In this document: one piece after another, positions 33,022-45,874 of the stretch
Layout: the number at the start of each line of letters is the position of its first letter
How positions within the stretch are numbered: the stretch's first letter is position 1
Source: Eustoma russellianum
Lineage: Eukaryota; Streptophyta; Magnoliopsida; Gentianales; Gentianaceae
Assembly (NCBI GenBank): GCA_036186865.1
Contig: AP025045.1
Location: 17,109,082 to 17,173,081 of the forward strand
DNA: 64,000 bases
Direction of reading: 5' to 3'
The notes under the pieces: model-generated
Told to the model about the DNA's origin: nothing
The model's database searches: none
The model's input: the letters and a program-made list of their open reading frames with translations, nothing else
Position numbers and translations under genes: made by a program

Positions 33022-36000
33022 ATGGACCCAAAATTAAAAGGGTACCTAAATCATTTTTGCACATTGCAAGGAGCCCACACATCAAAAGATACATCTATAA
33101 AGTGGTTCCTTGACAGTGGCTACTCGAGGCACATGACGGGTGACCCGAGCTTGTTTACGAAATTAAAGAAGGTCACAAAAGGCGGATCCGTGACCTTTGG
33201 AGACAACAACGAAGGCAAGATCATCGGAAAAGGTACAATTGGAAACCCAATCACTCTTCAAATCTCCAACGTCTTTTTGGTAAGCAACTTAACTTATAAT
33301 CTTCTTAGCATTTCGCAATTCATTGACAGTGGTTTTGATGTGTGTTTCACTCACCCATATTGCAATATAATAAATAAAAATGGAGAAACAGTCTTAAAAG
33401 GAAAACGGGAAGGTAACATTTTTACGCTTTCAATGGATGATATGTTAGACGCTAAGGTTAAGTGTTTCATGTCAAATGAACCTAACTTAAATTTGTGGCA
33501 TAGACGTTTAGGACATATTGGCATTTCTACACTAGAAAAACTCCAACGAAAGAACCTAATACGAGGATTGCCTACACTTGATTTAGACAACTTTCAGTTG
33601 TGTGAATCTTGCATAAAAGGCAAACAAACATGCGAGTCGCTTAAACCTAAGAATGAAATAAGCACGACTAGAGTTTTAGAATTATTACACATTGATTTAT
33701 TTGGTCCTAGTCGCACTACTAGTCTTGGTAGGCGTCATTATGGTTGCGTGATTGTTGATGATTTTTCTCGTTATATTTGGACTTTATTTCTTGCACATAA
33801 GGATGATAACGCTATTGAAATTGCTAAATTCATAAAGCAACTTGGAAATCAATATGGCGTTAATGTGAAAAAGATAAGAAGCAATAGAGGCAGTGAGTTT
33901 AAAAATAAAGACATGATTTCATTTTGCAAAGAGAAAGGAATTAAACATGAGTTTTCGCCACCTAGAACTTCACAATTAAATGGAGTAGTAGAAAGAAAGA
34001 ATAGGACATTAATTTCTAGAACCATGTTGTGCAAAATAAGTTGCCTAGATTTTTGTGGGCGGAAGCCGTAAACTGTGCATGCTACATAGTAAATTGCCTA
34101 TCCATTAGAAAGAAAATAAATAAGACGCCTTATGAGATATTGAATGATCGCATGCCTAAAATTGACTATTTTTGTGTGTTTGGATGCAAATGTTTTGTTT
34201 TAAATACAAAAGACAATTTAGATAAATTTGAATCTAAATCAATTGAACGCATCTTTGTTGGATATTCTGTAAATTCAAAAGCATATAGATGTTATGATCC
34301 TTTCACCAGACAAATCATAGAATATATTCATGTGAAGTTTAATGAATTTGGTGAGATTGATAAAGATAAAGAATATGATGATGATTTTGAATTGAAACCC
34401 GTTTTGAATTATGATGATGGCACGTTTGATATGCATGATATGCATGATACACTAGAAATACATGATCACTTAGAAATGCATGAGAACATAGAAAATAATC
34501 AACCAAGATGGCATAGAGATCACCCACATGATCTCATTATAGGAGATATCACTCACGGAGTATGACCACGTAGAAGGATAACTTCGGATGAAATAAATCA
34601 ATTTCATGTTATGATTTCCGAAATTGAACCCAAAAATGTGCATGATGATTTGAGTGATTCTTCTTGGATTGATGCTATGCATGACGAACTTAATCAATTT
34701 GTTAGAAATGACGTATGGGATTTAGTGCCACAACCACAAGATAAGACCATAATAGGCACAAAGTGGGTGTTTAGAAATAAAATGAATGAAGAAGGAAAAG
34801 TTGTTAGAAATAAAGCTAAACTTGTAGCACAAGGCTATAATCAAGAAGAATGAATTGATTATGATGAAACATTCGCACCCGTAGCACGTTTAGAATCTAT
34901 ACGACTTTTACTTGCCATTGCTTGCATGAAAGATTTTAAACTCATCAAATGGATGTGAAAAGTGCATTCCTAAATGGATTCATACAAGAAGAGGTATATG
35001 TGAAACAACCACCCGGTTTTGAAGATTTGAAACACCCGATCACGTGCACAAACTAAAGAAGGCACTATACGGACTAAAGCAAGCATCTAGAGCATGGTAT
35101 GATCGTTTTGCTACTTTCCTTTTAGAATATGGTTTTAAACGAGGTACTATAGATAGTACATTATTTTTGAAACAAGATAAATCGGATGTACTTATTATTC
35201 AAATTTACGTTGATGACATTATTTTCGGCTCTACCTCTCATAAACTTGTTGAAGATTTTGAAAATTGCATGAAATCCGAATTTGAAATGTCTATGGTTGG
35301 CGAATTGAACTGTTTTCTTGGCTTGCAGATCAAACAAACGAGTAAAGGTGTTCATATAAGCCAAGCTAAATATGTAAATGACATGATTAAAAAGTTCAAT
35401 TTTGAGAATTTAAAACCATCCCCCGCCCCTATGAGTGTTACTACTAAATTAGATAAAGATGAACATGGTAAAGACTTTGATAATGCCTTATATAGATCTA
35501 TGATTGGCTCTTTGCTATATCTTACTGCTAGTAGGCCTGACATCATGTTTAGTGTATGCATGTGTGCACGTTTTCAAAGTCGACCTAAGGTGTCTCACTA
35601 TAATGCGGTCAAAAGAATATTCCGCTATATTAAGCACACACCCACCTTAGGCATTTGTTATGATAAAGATTGTGAATTTAACTTACATGCATATACTGAT
35701 GTAGATTACGGTGGCTGTAAAATAGATAGGAAAAGCACAAGTGGCACTTGCCAATTTATAGGAAACTCCCTTATTTCTTGGTTTTCCAAAAAGCAAGCAA
35801 GCGTAGCTTTATCCACTACTGAAGCTGAGTACATGGCACTCAGTTTGTGTTGCACACAATTACTATGGATAAAACAACAACTTTCGGACTTTGGAATTAC
35901 CGCAAAAAAATTCCTATATATTGTGATAGTATGAGTGCAATTAACCTATCTAAGAATCCCGTGTTACATTCTAAGGCCAAGCACATAGAAGTATGCTACC

Positions 36001-36130
36001 ACTTTCTTTGTGATCACGTAAATAATGGTGATATTGTCATAGATCACGTACGCACATAGGCACAAGTAGCGTATATCTTCACTAAAGCCTTAAATCAAAC
36101 CACGTACGAAAATCTTCGTTCTAAATTAGG
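33022..36130 (+). pseudogene. S1 pol (protease, integrase, RT, RNase H), broken
   Basis: Order as in copia: protease WFLDSGYSRHMTGD, GAG-pre-integrase LWHRRLGHIG, zinc residues CESCIKGKQ, integrase core (HIDLFGP; IRSNRGSEF, where the second catalytic Asp is Asn; GVVERKNRTL). RT follows with IQIYVDDIIFGS intact, then RNase H (AYTDVDYGG, STTEAEYMAL) and LHSKAKHIEV. Frame breaks are near 34035, 34960, 35035 and 35885; stops at about 34563, 34851 and 36057. Pol is in another frame than gag, probably through a small indel. Confidence 0.9.
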
Positions 36131-36194
36131 CATGATTTCTGCTGATTTGATTTCATTCTCTTTCCATATTTACATGCAGATTTTGAATTCCAAA

Positions 36195-36368
36195 ATAAAG
36201 GGGGAGAGAATGTATGATTTAAGGGGGAGAGAAACTTATTGCATAAATCAAGGGGGAGCGGGTTGAAATTTCAAATTCAAATTTTGAATTTATGCATGAT
36301 TGAAGGGGGAGCGATAGGATTTAAATCATGAATGTAGGTTATTTTGAAAATCATCAAAAGGGGGAGAT
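36195..36368 (+). promoter_or_regulatory. Multiple polypurine tracts upstream of the S1 3' LTR
   Basis: AAGGGGGAG occurs five times (about 36198, 36221, 36250, 36304 and 36357), the last directly before the LTR. Repeated tracts of this kind are a described Sirevirus trait. No envelope-like ORF lies between pol and the LTR. Confidence 0.92.
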
Positions 36369-36723
36369 TGTAGAGAAAAAGGGGTTTGAGTGATTTCAAA
36401 ATACATGATTTAAACGTGCATGACATATTGCATAAAAACGTGCATGACATATTGCATAAAACTTGCCTTATATAGTTCATATATAATGTTGTCGTACTAA
36501 CGAGCTATGAAGCTTTAAAGCTTACATCAAATGGCAAAATTTGTTGTGATTGAACTATTTTCAGGTGCCACAATTAATGAACTAAACTAGTTTATTAAGT
36601 GAAGTACTTAGTTAATTAAACTAAGTAGTTCATTAAAGGAAGCAATATTTGGAAAAGGCACAAAGGCAACAAGGTGAAGAAAGGAAAGTCTTCCACCCTC
36701 CTCCCCACACTCATTTACACGCC

Positions 36724-36777
<54 letters not shown>

Positions 36778-39411
36778 GATTTTTTAAAAATGGCACATAC
36801 GCACTTATTCCAATGTACTACCGACACGTTATATATTTTACGTACGTACGTTAACGTCACACCATCATACTTAACTCATATTTATGAGTATATTCGGGCC
36901 TTATATCATATGATACAAGTCATGGTGATGACAAATTAAATACAACACTTTAAAAAAGTTTCTAAACCGAAAATTGTCGTATCGGGCGAATACCGAAACT
37001 TCGCCAACGTGTCACGTACTTGCCATAAATAGATGACCAGCCACTACACTTCAAAAATAGCCATAATTTTCGTGGCTTAAATGGTATGTGCAGCCATAAA
37101 ATCATTCCATGTTGGCACACACAAATCACCCCACATTAAGGCCAAATTGTGGAGATTTCAATTTCAATTTTGTCACATGTCTAGGCGCCACTTTAATCAG
37201 CCTTATGAGCTGAATATTAAAGTTTAATTTATGTATATTATGTGTAACATAATATATATAACATGTGCAAAAAGTTGGAATTTAATTAGAGAAAAATCGG
37301 GTAATCGATAAACATCGAAAATTAGGTTTTCTACGTACACGACACTTGGAACATTTTTGGCATAGCATATAACATGTATCTAGACACTTTTTACATATTT
37401 CATACATCTCAAAGTGTTCTAGAAAATTCAATTAAGGGCTTATTGGAATATACCATGTGTGTATTATTAAATGTGCACTATTTTACAAAGTTTGCAAAAA
37501 TAAAATTCAGCACATGCACAAATCTATTCCAACGCCTATTCAAGCTGAGTTGGAGCATATGTGGAGCTTTTTTGGTATCTTGATTGGCCAAGAATGAAGC
37601 ATACAATGTTGGTGACAAAAACAAAGGAGCTATACAAGGTAACATTTCAAACTTTGTCACATTTGTGACACATGCTGAAAATTCAGCATGTGTAGCTATA
37701 GGTTGGCCGATTTTCATCTTTAAATGAGCAATATTTTACTTCTTGAATTAAGTGAATTAATTATGAGATTGTATGGAAGTGTTTTAAATATTTTATGGAA
37801 TAAAGAAAGTGATATTCTTGAACACATGCTGAAAATTTCAGCATGTGTGTAATGTATGTTGGCCAATTTTTAGGCCTTATTGGTGTCCAATGTTTATTCC
37901 AAAATTGATGAAAATATTGTGTACTAAATGGTGATTAAATTCTTCTTTGACTTCTTGGATTAAATCAAAGTAAACTTGGAAAATTTTTGAATAAGAAGCA
38001 AGTGTAACACATGCTGAAAATTTCAGCATGTGCAAGAGCATTGTGGCCGAAATTTTGATGCCTTTTTGGAGAAAATTGTCTTGCTTAATTTATGTGATGA
38101 TCTTGGAAGTTATGGTAACTGTTTTATGATGATTTTGGCACATGTTTTAAGTGGTATTCTCAGATTTTTCTAGTCATCAAGTGATGACAACATTCAACCA
38201 ATCAATGAGTGCCAAGTAAGCAAGAGTTTAATGATCATCCAATGAGAACATGCCAAGTAAGCAAAGATATGTCACAATGATACGATATACTCTTCTAAGG
38301 ACTTAGAGGCAATTTTCAAGAGGAGTAAAGAACCAAGGGGGGCGGTCAACACATGTTAAAAGGGAAGGAAGAAGAACAAAACAAAAACAAGAACAAGCAT
38401 TGCAATCTTGAAGCATCAAACGTTTTAGCCTTCTTCTTCTATACTCTCTTTTTTTCTTCTCTCTAAAACCCTATTGTACTTACATTCATATACTTGAATA
38501 GGCTTCATATAGTCCACCACATATTATTTATCATTGTAAAAGATTGATCAAGGTGTGATCAATCTTGCACTTGCGAGGTGGTGGTGTTTGTGTGCATTGT
38601 ATTCAACATACAAGGTTTGTAAAGGGTTGGAGTTGGTGTGTAACTCCATGAACCTTGTGGTAAGGTGTACTTTGTGTTGTGTGATTAGTGTGAACCGAGG
38701 AAGGTGTCCTCGAAGACTGGAGTAGTTTGTTTATAACCGAACCAGTATAAAATTCTTGGTGTCATTTACTTTCAGCACTGTTTATCGTTTTTGATCACGT
38801 TCGTAAAAATAGTAAAAGAATTTCAAAAATTACAAAACTTTCCATAATCATATCCACACGTCCTAAGGTTAATTTGGCACAAGTTTCAACCCTTTTGGAC
38901 AAGTATAAGTCATCCAAACGTCCAAAGTTCTGAGACTAGTGCAGTCTGGTTTTCAGGCTTGCAAAGGTTGAGGCTTTGATCGTATTTGACTAACTTACCA
39001 AAAGCATTTTTCAAAACTGTTTCAACACATTTAAATAAAACTTATAAGGGGTTAGTCTTTAAATTTTCAAAGCATTTGGAGTTACGTACAAATAGGAAAT
39101 AATTTTTTAGATCAGTGTACCGTTTCTGGCAGATTTGCGCAATCTAACGACCAACGAATTTTCAAGGGGTTAGAGGTTGAATTTAAATCTGAAATTTTTA
39201 GGAGACACTCATAACATCTCATGCTAAGTTCTCTCAAAATTTCAGAATTTTTGAAGACCTTCAACCTAGTTTTAAAAACGTTTTAAAACTGGTCCAGAAA
39301 ACAGAAACTGTTTTCAGAAGTTGGTTTTTTGGTTTAAAACTATTTTAAAAACCAAATTTTCCGCACCCACTATTCAACCCCCCCTTCTAGTGGTGCCTTG
39401 CAGATCCTACA
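36369..39411 (+). repeat. S1 3' LTR
   Basis: TGTAGAGAAAAAGGGG to AGATCCTACA. It carries the same palindromes and AT tract as the 5' LTR. Differences are scattered, clearly more than between the G2 LTRs, so S1 is the older insertion. Confidence 0.94.
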
Positions 39412-39933
39412 TCTTTCCCAAGAAATTGGTCTTGGCAAGGGGTGTAAGTTAGTCTTCCACCACTGATTCGCTTCACTTAACAGGAAGGGCCTCACGGCTT
39501 GAGCTTTGATCTCATCAGGGGCTTGGATTAGCTCAAAACAGTTATCGACTTCATCTAACCACTTCTCAGCTATGTCCGGATCTGACTTTCCCTCGAATGG
39601 TGGTACATTAGCCCTTTTCAGCTTCTTGAAATAATACTGAGCATCTCTCACTGGCTCACGTTGCTGGGGCGGAGCATTCAGATGGATTAGGCCTTGACCT
39701 ATCTGTGTGACCACATGGCAAAAGGCCTGAAAGGCGTTAACATTAGGAATCACCGGAGGAATAGGTGCCTGTGGTGGTGGAGGTGGATTATTCTGAACAG
39801 GAGAATTCTGATCCTGTGGTGGTGGCGGCGGGACTTGAGCCGGTGGAGGAGGAACAGGGCCTTGTGGCTAAGGAGGGACTGGCTCCTGTGCATCTGGTCA
39901 AGCCCTAGGAGGTCTGCCTCGAGGTCGGGCCAT
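39412..39933 (-). pseudogene. G3 gag, N-terminal half
   Basis: Starts at the Met codon 39931-39933 (MARPRGRPPRA), then Pro-rich sequence with two stops (near 39899 and 39868), then the gag domain: AEKWLDEVDNCFELIQAP, NQWWKTNLHPLPRPISWER. It is cut by S1 inside the codon series that resumes at 27931. The end of the ORF predicted across the S1 junction is an artefact. Confidence 0.88.
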
Positions 39934-40243
39934 CTGCACTACGGAGTGTCAAAATTTTATATAAATTCTGGGATAAAACTAGATTATTTTGGCTAAAGAT
40001 TATAATTCTCAAAAGAAATTTAAATGAGGAAGAGGAAAAACATATCTTAGCATAAAGATACGGATTCTATGGGTCAGGATTAATTTTTTGAATTAAATCC
40101 TAAATCCGGTCTACGTTGTCCTAGTCTAAGGCCATCACTCATCTAAATTCATGACTTAGATCTAAGATCAAACTTAGGTTTCTAAGATCATAACTTAGTT
40201 CTACGTTCTGCCCGAAATCTAGAGCCTGGGCTCTTATACCACC
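39934..40243 (-). promoter_or_regulatory. G3 leader and primer binding site
   Basis: The complement of 40230-40241 reads TGGTATAAGAGC, the usual primer site with one change (A for C). The leader holds nothing else I can name. Confidence 0.85.
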
Positions 40244-43200
40244 TGTAGCACCCTGCACCGGACCTCGGCCAAATGCGGTGCACCCGCCGTACTTCACTAC
40301 GGAGAGTACAAAGAGTCATGCATAACATGTAAAAATCCATAACTTGAGTCATGGACTACCATGTTAAGATTTAACAGGGTAGCAAAATTTAGGCAGATTT
40401 AAAAACTTCAAAATAAACATGCTTGCCGAAAACGTCCAAAACATCGGTCCAACAAAACGAGGTAAAACCGAAATCCCAAAAGTTCCAAACATAGTTCATA
40501 GTACAAACATCATGTCAGCACAAAAGTCCTTGAGCATCGTTTTCTCGGCTTCTTGATTATGGGTATGGCACTCTGGTTCATCATCGATCCACTCAACATT
40601 GGCATTCTCGGGTTCTAGGGGGGAAATAAAGGTATGAGTGATAAAAATCATCCAGCAAGTATACAATAAACCATCATGAAATAAATAAAGAATCATAACA
40701 TGAATGTAAAACCCCATGAACCAACATTAATTCATACCTGGCCTTTAATCCTTGATCCGCAGAAGATATAACCTAATCATAACTCAAATAATACTAGTCC
40801 GTCATTATCATATCACTTCCTAGCTTAACCGTTCTAACATGCAAAGTGCACATGAAATATGCAAGATGCAATGCATGATGTCATGTCGTGGCAAAATTAT
40901 CATTTTGTCCCATAAAGCAAACATAAAAGAAAACAGAGTGTCAGATCAATTAACCCCGGATCTGAGCGGCTCTAGAACATGTCGTCAGACCAATTAACCC
41001 CGGGTCTGGGACGAGTCCAGAATGTGTCATCAGGCCGATTAACCCCAGGCCTGGGTCGGGTCCAGAACATGTCATCAGACCAATTAACCCCGGGTCCAGA
41101 ACGGGTCCAGAACATATCATGTCATCAGACCTATTAACCCCGGGTCTAGCTCGGGTTATGAGCATGCTATCCGGCACAGAAATCATAGAGCATTTCTTTT
41201 TGAAAATCATGGGACCATAAATAACTTACTTGCATAAAGAAACTTGCGTACTTGAAAAAGAACTTGCTTGCATAAGGAAAAACATAGAGAAAATCAGATT
41301 CGTAATGCACATGGTCATACATGATACATGGGATGAAATGCAATGAGAGTCATGGCATGAATCATCTTAAAAATTACTTATGACATGACATAGGCATAAT
41401 CTCATAGGATGAAAAACTTTCCAGCAGTTCGCACTTATTTTCCTTGGATCAAAATGTAACCAAGACAACTTATCCCTTGGACCTTTCTATACAGAATGCA
41501 CATTAGGGTCTTAACTATCAATCATAGAAATTTCGTAAAAATCAAATAAACATAAGGGGTTCAAATTTAGGTTCCAACAAGACATGGCACAGCCGAACTT
41601 TTGGCTGTGCACTACCTGTTCCCTTTCGTGTTCATGGCCCTTAAATCATCAATAATTCTCACATACCACCTGGAAAATAAGCTAACATATTGGCGAATAA
41701 TTTTCTTAAGCCCAAACACCATCTTCACGCCTAAATAATTAAGGATAAGTCCAAACATTGTGACCCAACATTCTGTCCAGATTTCCATCAAAGTTCATCC
41801 GACTTTACTTCAGTTGTTAACCCCTCAAATGAATGTTTTTAGCCAATTTCTTTACATAGACATCTGACCCAATGTTTTAAGTGACTCCCATAAAACTTTC
41901 AAGGCAATCCAAGACCTTTAAAGTGGTTAAACAATTATTTTTCCAGATATACGCCCAGAATTCTGTTTTGCACAGGTTCATCTTGAGGCTCCTTTAATAT
42001 TGTAAAACTAGTCTTTTTATCGATTTACCACCACACACACTTAATATATATATAATGGCCTACCATCACACCAAATTTGAGGTTATTTGCACAATCACAA
42101 GGTTCATTTCAAGGTCAATCATTGCGACACTCAAAACAGTTCTGTTCTGGAAATCTTTTCTTAAACCACTCCTTGTCTTTTGTCACACATATTATTTACC
42201 CCTTCATCCTTTAACCCTACTTATTAACCCCAATATTGCGCAGCCAAAGATATTTATTCTTAGCTTATAAGGTCACTATTATAAATGCACATGGTGATGA
42301 AATCAAGCAACCCCACAAACACCAACACCATGACTAGTTTCACTTTTATTCGCTATAGCACAACTTGGAACACATAGGCTTCTCTTAGCACATGATATCC
42401 AAATTTTCCAGCCATAACCACTATAGAAATAGGTCCTAAGCATGCCCCTAAATAAGAAAAAATAAACACCATTCATTTCCTAGAAAACCCTATTGAGGCC
42501 AAAACACACACAACTCATCCACAACTCATGATTTAACACTATTCTCAACATAGTTCATCAAGAGTGCTTAGACCAACATTCTTAGGGAACATAGTACCTT
42601 ATTTTGGCACCCATTAACACCTTCAAATGTCTTCTAAGGCTGTTTTTCAAAAGACCCAAAAACAGTCCACTTGACTTGTCATTTTGGGTATATCAAGCAT
42701 CATGGAACATGCAACATACAGGATTCATACCATTCCTTGTTGTGTTACCATGGCAGCCCAAATATACGAATTATGTAACATACTACATGCTAAAAAAAAT
42801 AGGGGTCTTAACATATCCATCAAGTAACATGAGCCAAAGAGTAAACTTTCATACTAGTATTTCAACAAAGTTCACAACTTTACTATTTCATGCTTATCAT
42901 GTCATCTAAAAATCATACCTTACTAGGACTAAACATTCAAGTCATTAACTCCTTAAATAAATCATGAAAGTCTAAAGTATACTTGCCTTTTTGTTGAGTC
43001 CGAATTTCATCTTAGTTTAGAGTGGATCAAATGGCTTGAGATCTCCTCCTACTTCACCGTGGTGTACACGGTTTTGAAGCCAAAAATGGAGGTTAGCATT
43101 ATCCTTAAATCCAAAGGTAAATGAACTGTATTTAAGGTAGAGTTTCTTACCAAAATAGCTTAGTGTTGCAATCCTAGCCACCAACTATCATCACTTCTTG

Positions 43201-44122
43201 AAAGCTTGAAGATATCACCTCCCATTTTCTTCCTAGGACTCATGGTTTGTAGGGTTAGGGAAACATCCGACTTTTAAGATTCATGGAAGTTAGAATGGAT
43301 ATATAGAGGTTTAAAATCCTTACCAATATAGAACTTGTGTTGGAATGGCTCACTTGAGGGACTCCTATGCCAAGGAGTTTGAAGATTCTTCACCTAGGGG
43401 CACATGTAAGGCCACGGGTTGTTACAAGTTGATAATCTAGTATTCAAGGAGATGTTTAAAGAAACTTGCTTACCTAGTTTGAAGCTTGAAGATTGAAGGA
43501 GATGGTCTTGGAGTACTTCTAAGAACACCTTTGCTCAAGTGGTTTCTTGAGGACTTGAATCTTTTGAAGTGTTTGTATATTGCCTTAAGAGAAATTTAGT
43601 AGATAGAATGTGGATGGAATGTAGCTTGCTTGTTAGGAGGTTGATGAAGAAGCCATGGAGGCTTCAAAGGGCTACCGGCCGAAGGTAGAACAAGGAGGGA
43701 AAGGGGAGTCTCTTCACTTGCCTTGGAACATAATCATGAGAGGGAATAAATGGAGGTTAGCTACTTAATAGAAGTTGTAGCTTTTGAGGGTTTCTTTTCT
43801 TATCTTTTAAAAAAAATATCTTTTTGGTGGTTAGCTAGGCTATTAAAGAGGATAGTTCTAGATCCTCTTCTTTGGGTTAGCCGATTTTTCTTCCCCCCCC
43901 CTTTTTTTTGAAATGTTGTGAGGGCATAATTGGTATTTCACTATGAAGCATTATCCATACTTATAATTTAGATATTTACTTATAGAATATTATTTATCTT
44001 AAAGGACCTTTATAAAAGAAAGAAACTAATTGGAATGTAGAAAATTGTAATTGGAAACTAGGACTTTTTATTAAGCCACTTCATATACATCGGGGGTACA
44101 TAGTAGTTTGACGATGGGTACA
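40244..44122 (-). repeat. G3 5' LTR
   Basis: Homologue of 20664-24583. It contains the array (about 40940-41160) and the splice-like block: donor 40737, hairpin GTGAT/ATCAT at 40638-40651, acceptor CTAG at 40615. In this copy the exon-like segment has lost one base and shifts frame after EPENANVEWIDDEP. The LTR ends GATGGGTACA at 44122. Confidence 0.93.
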
Positions 44123-44331
44123 GCATTTTACATCTTGTATGGATTCAATATGACGAGACGTATGCATGTCAATTATACCTTGTTTATTTTTGTGTTGCTT
44201 CCGCTATTTCGATCCGTGTTTATGTTTGTATGCATACGTATGACATCGACGCCTTATACTTCTCTTAGTAGAATACAGCAGGTGCACCGTTCAGAGACCG
44301 AAATTTTACGGATTCGGAACGAGGCGCTACA
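44123..44331 (+). repeat. GF: old gypsy LTR, right piece (U5 end)
   Basis: Contains GCAGGTGCACCG and ends GAGGCGCTACA, the conserved U5 end of these gypsy LTRs on the plus strand. It continues GF after the G3 insertion. The next bases (TTTTATACTC) are not a primer site. Confidence 0.75.
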
Positions 44332-45065
44332 TTTTATACTCTTTTTATTGTAGCAAAACGCATAATTATAATTTATATTGGAGTTCCTAAAAATTGTTGA
44401 TTAAATTACGGTCAATTTACCTAATGATTTATTTTATCTTTATTTCGGATGTGAGTTTTAAAATAATTAATGTTCTAATCAGTAATATACTTAGACTGAA
44501 AGCATGAGTACTTTCTTTGCTTTTAGGTGTATAACTGAAATTTAATATTATGTTTTTCTCTAGACTTTTATGTTCCAACATTTGAAAAGTTTACAAAACA
44601 AATCAATCTAAAAACCGTAACGTACCGTTGAATATGAACTCGGCTAAATTTTTAAAAGGTAACTCTCATATCTTTCTTTATAAAAAAAAAATATCTAATA
44701 TCTTTCTAACAATTTAAGTCAATCAAAATTTAGATGTAATTGAAGCATAAGAATATTAAATCAGTTTCTTAAAAAAGATTTATTCTCCCAATGGAAAATA
44801 ATATAAACATAGCCAAATATGTAGGCAACAATACAATAAAGCACTATAATATAATTATCAATATACTTTTACTTTTACCTACGTATTCGTATTTTTTGCT
44901 TTTCAAAATCTTTTTATCTACTTCTGATAGAAATATCAGGAGTTGCAAACAAAATAATATAAACCTATGCTCTTCGTTAACTTCTTAAAAAAGTAATATT
45001 TATAGAATAACAAATGTAGAAGGAATATAGTCATTATTTCTTCATTAGTATACAGACGTTAAGGG
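44332..45065. other. AT-rich stretch without recognisable feature
   Basis: Rich in A and T. The short ORF at 44791-44988 is low-complexity and not credible. It may be old intergenic DNA flanking GF, or the remains of an older element. Confidence 0.6.
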
Positions 45066-45874
45066 TGTTGAAAAATATGTTTGGATAATTTTCAAAGTTA
45101 TGATTTTAAGTGTTGATTACTTAAGAAAGTGTCACACATGAAATATATTAAACATGTGAGAAAATGTTGTTGTATAATTTGGCTTTAATGATTTGCACAA
45201 GTATTATATGGTAAAACTTTTCATCAGACTTCAAACGCATGATCAAGCGCTTCATCTTGTAGAAAGTTTTAAATAGAAAACATTGAACGCTTCATAAAGC
45301 ACTTTATCTTTCAGAAAGTTTAAACAGAAACTTTAGTTCGAACACTGAACGCTTGATAAAGCGCTTCATCTTTCAGAAAGTTTAAACAGAAACTTTAGTT
45401 CGAACATGGAACGCTTCATAAAGCGCTTCATCTTTCGGAAGGTTTAAATAGAAACTTTAGATTGAACATTGAACGCTACATAAAGCGCTTTATCCTATAA
45501 AAAACTCGGACCAGAGAGTTCTGGTAAAACATTGAACGCTACATAAAACGCTTCATCTTATGAAAAACTCGGATCAGAGAGTTCTGGCGCAACATGAAAC
45601 GCTACATGAAGCGCTTCATCTTTTTGGAAATTCTGAACAGAGAATTCTGGTGGCAACATAAAACGTTACATAAAGCACTTAATCTATGAAGAATATTATT
45701 ATGTGTTACTTCACTCTCGTAACAAAGTGTTTCATATTATCTAAAATATGATAAATAGTTGTTTTGATTTACATATATGTTCTTAATGTTTCATACATGA
45801 TTTTGGTGATTTTATTATTTGATTTTGATGAATATTAATATGTCTTGTAACTAATATGCCGTGGAAGTTATACG
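45066..45874 (+). repeat. S0: start of a copia-type LTR, cut by S2
   Basis: TGTTGAAAAATATGTTTGG matches the start of the S3 LTR (55378), and the part just before S2 (TCTTGTAACTAATATGCC, then GTGGAAGTT) matches 55795-55825. The rest of the LTR should lie to the right of S2, beyond the window, because S3 and G4 intervene. AAGGG before it could be a target duplication. Confidence 0.75.
45225..45680 (+). repeat. 62-bp palindromic tandem repeats in S0
   Basis: About seven units of GAACGCTTCATAAAGCGCTT followed by CATCTTTCAGAAAGTTTAAA; period 62 bp where measured near 45345-45470. The core CGCTTCATAAAGCG is an inverted repeat. In S3 the same slot holds quite different repeats. Confidence 0.88.

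Larger units (their letters stand above)
27932..39411 (+). mobile_element. S1: Sirevirus-type Ty1/copia element inserted in G3 gag
   Basis: LTRs at 27932-31020 (3089 bp) and 36369-39411 (3043 bp), primer site TGGTATCGGAGC, gag with a coiled-coil, pol in copia order (protease, integrase, RT, RNase H), and several polypurine tracts before the 3' LTR. These are Sirevirus traits. Target duplication TATTT/TCTTT, one mismatch. Removing S1 and one copy of the duplication leaves the G3 gag frame continuous. Many stops make S1 inactive. Confidence 0.93.
20664..44122 (-). mobile_element. G3: Tekay/Del-like Ty3/gypsy element, split by S1
   Basis: Two long LTRs (20664-24583, 3920 bp; 40244-44122, 3879 bp) flank a minus-strand gag-pol. 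Sirevirus S1 (27932-39411) is inserted in gag. The 5-mers next to the outer ends (AAACC and GCATT) do not match, although both flanks belong to GF. The integrase core is deleted and several stops are present, so the element is dead. Confidence 0.92.

Noticed and set aside
33006..33066. Programmed frameshift or stop readthrough between gag and pol in S1
   Set aside because: S1 and S2 differ by two bases in this stretch and end up in different relative frames, so the offset is better explained by indels than by a conserved signal.
36131..36368. Envelope-like ORF downstream of S1 pol, as reported for SIRE1
   Set aside because: Only about 240 bp of polypurine-tract-rich, non-coding sequence lies between RNase H and the LTR.
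44332..45065. Small ORFs in AT-rich DNA as host genes
   Set aside because: Low-complexity translation with no recognisable motif or conserved partner in the window.
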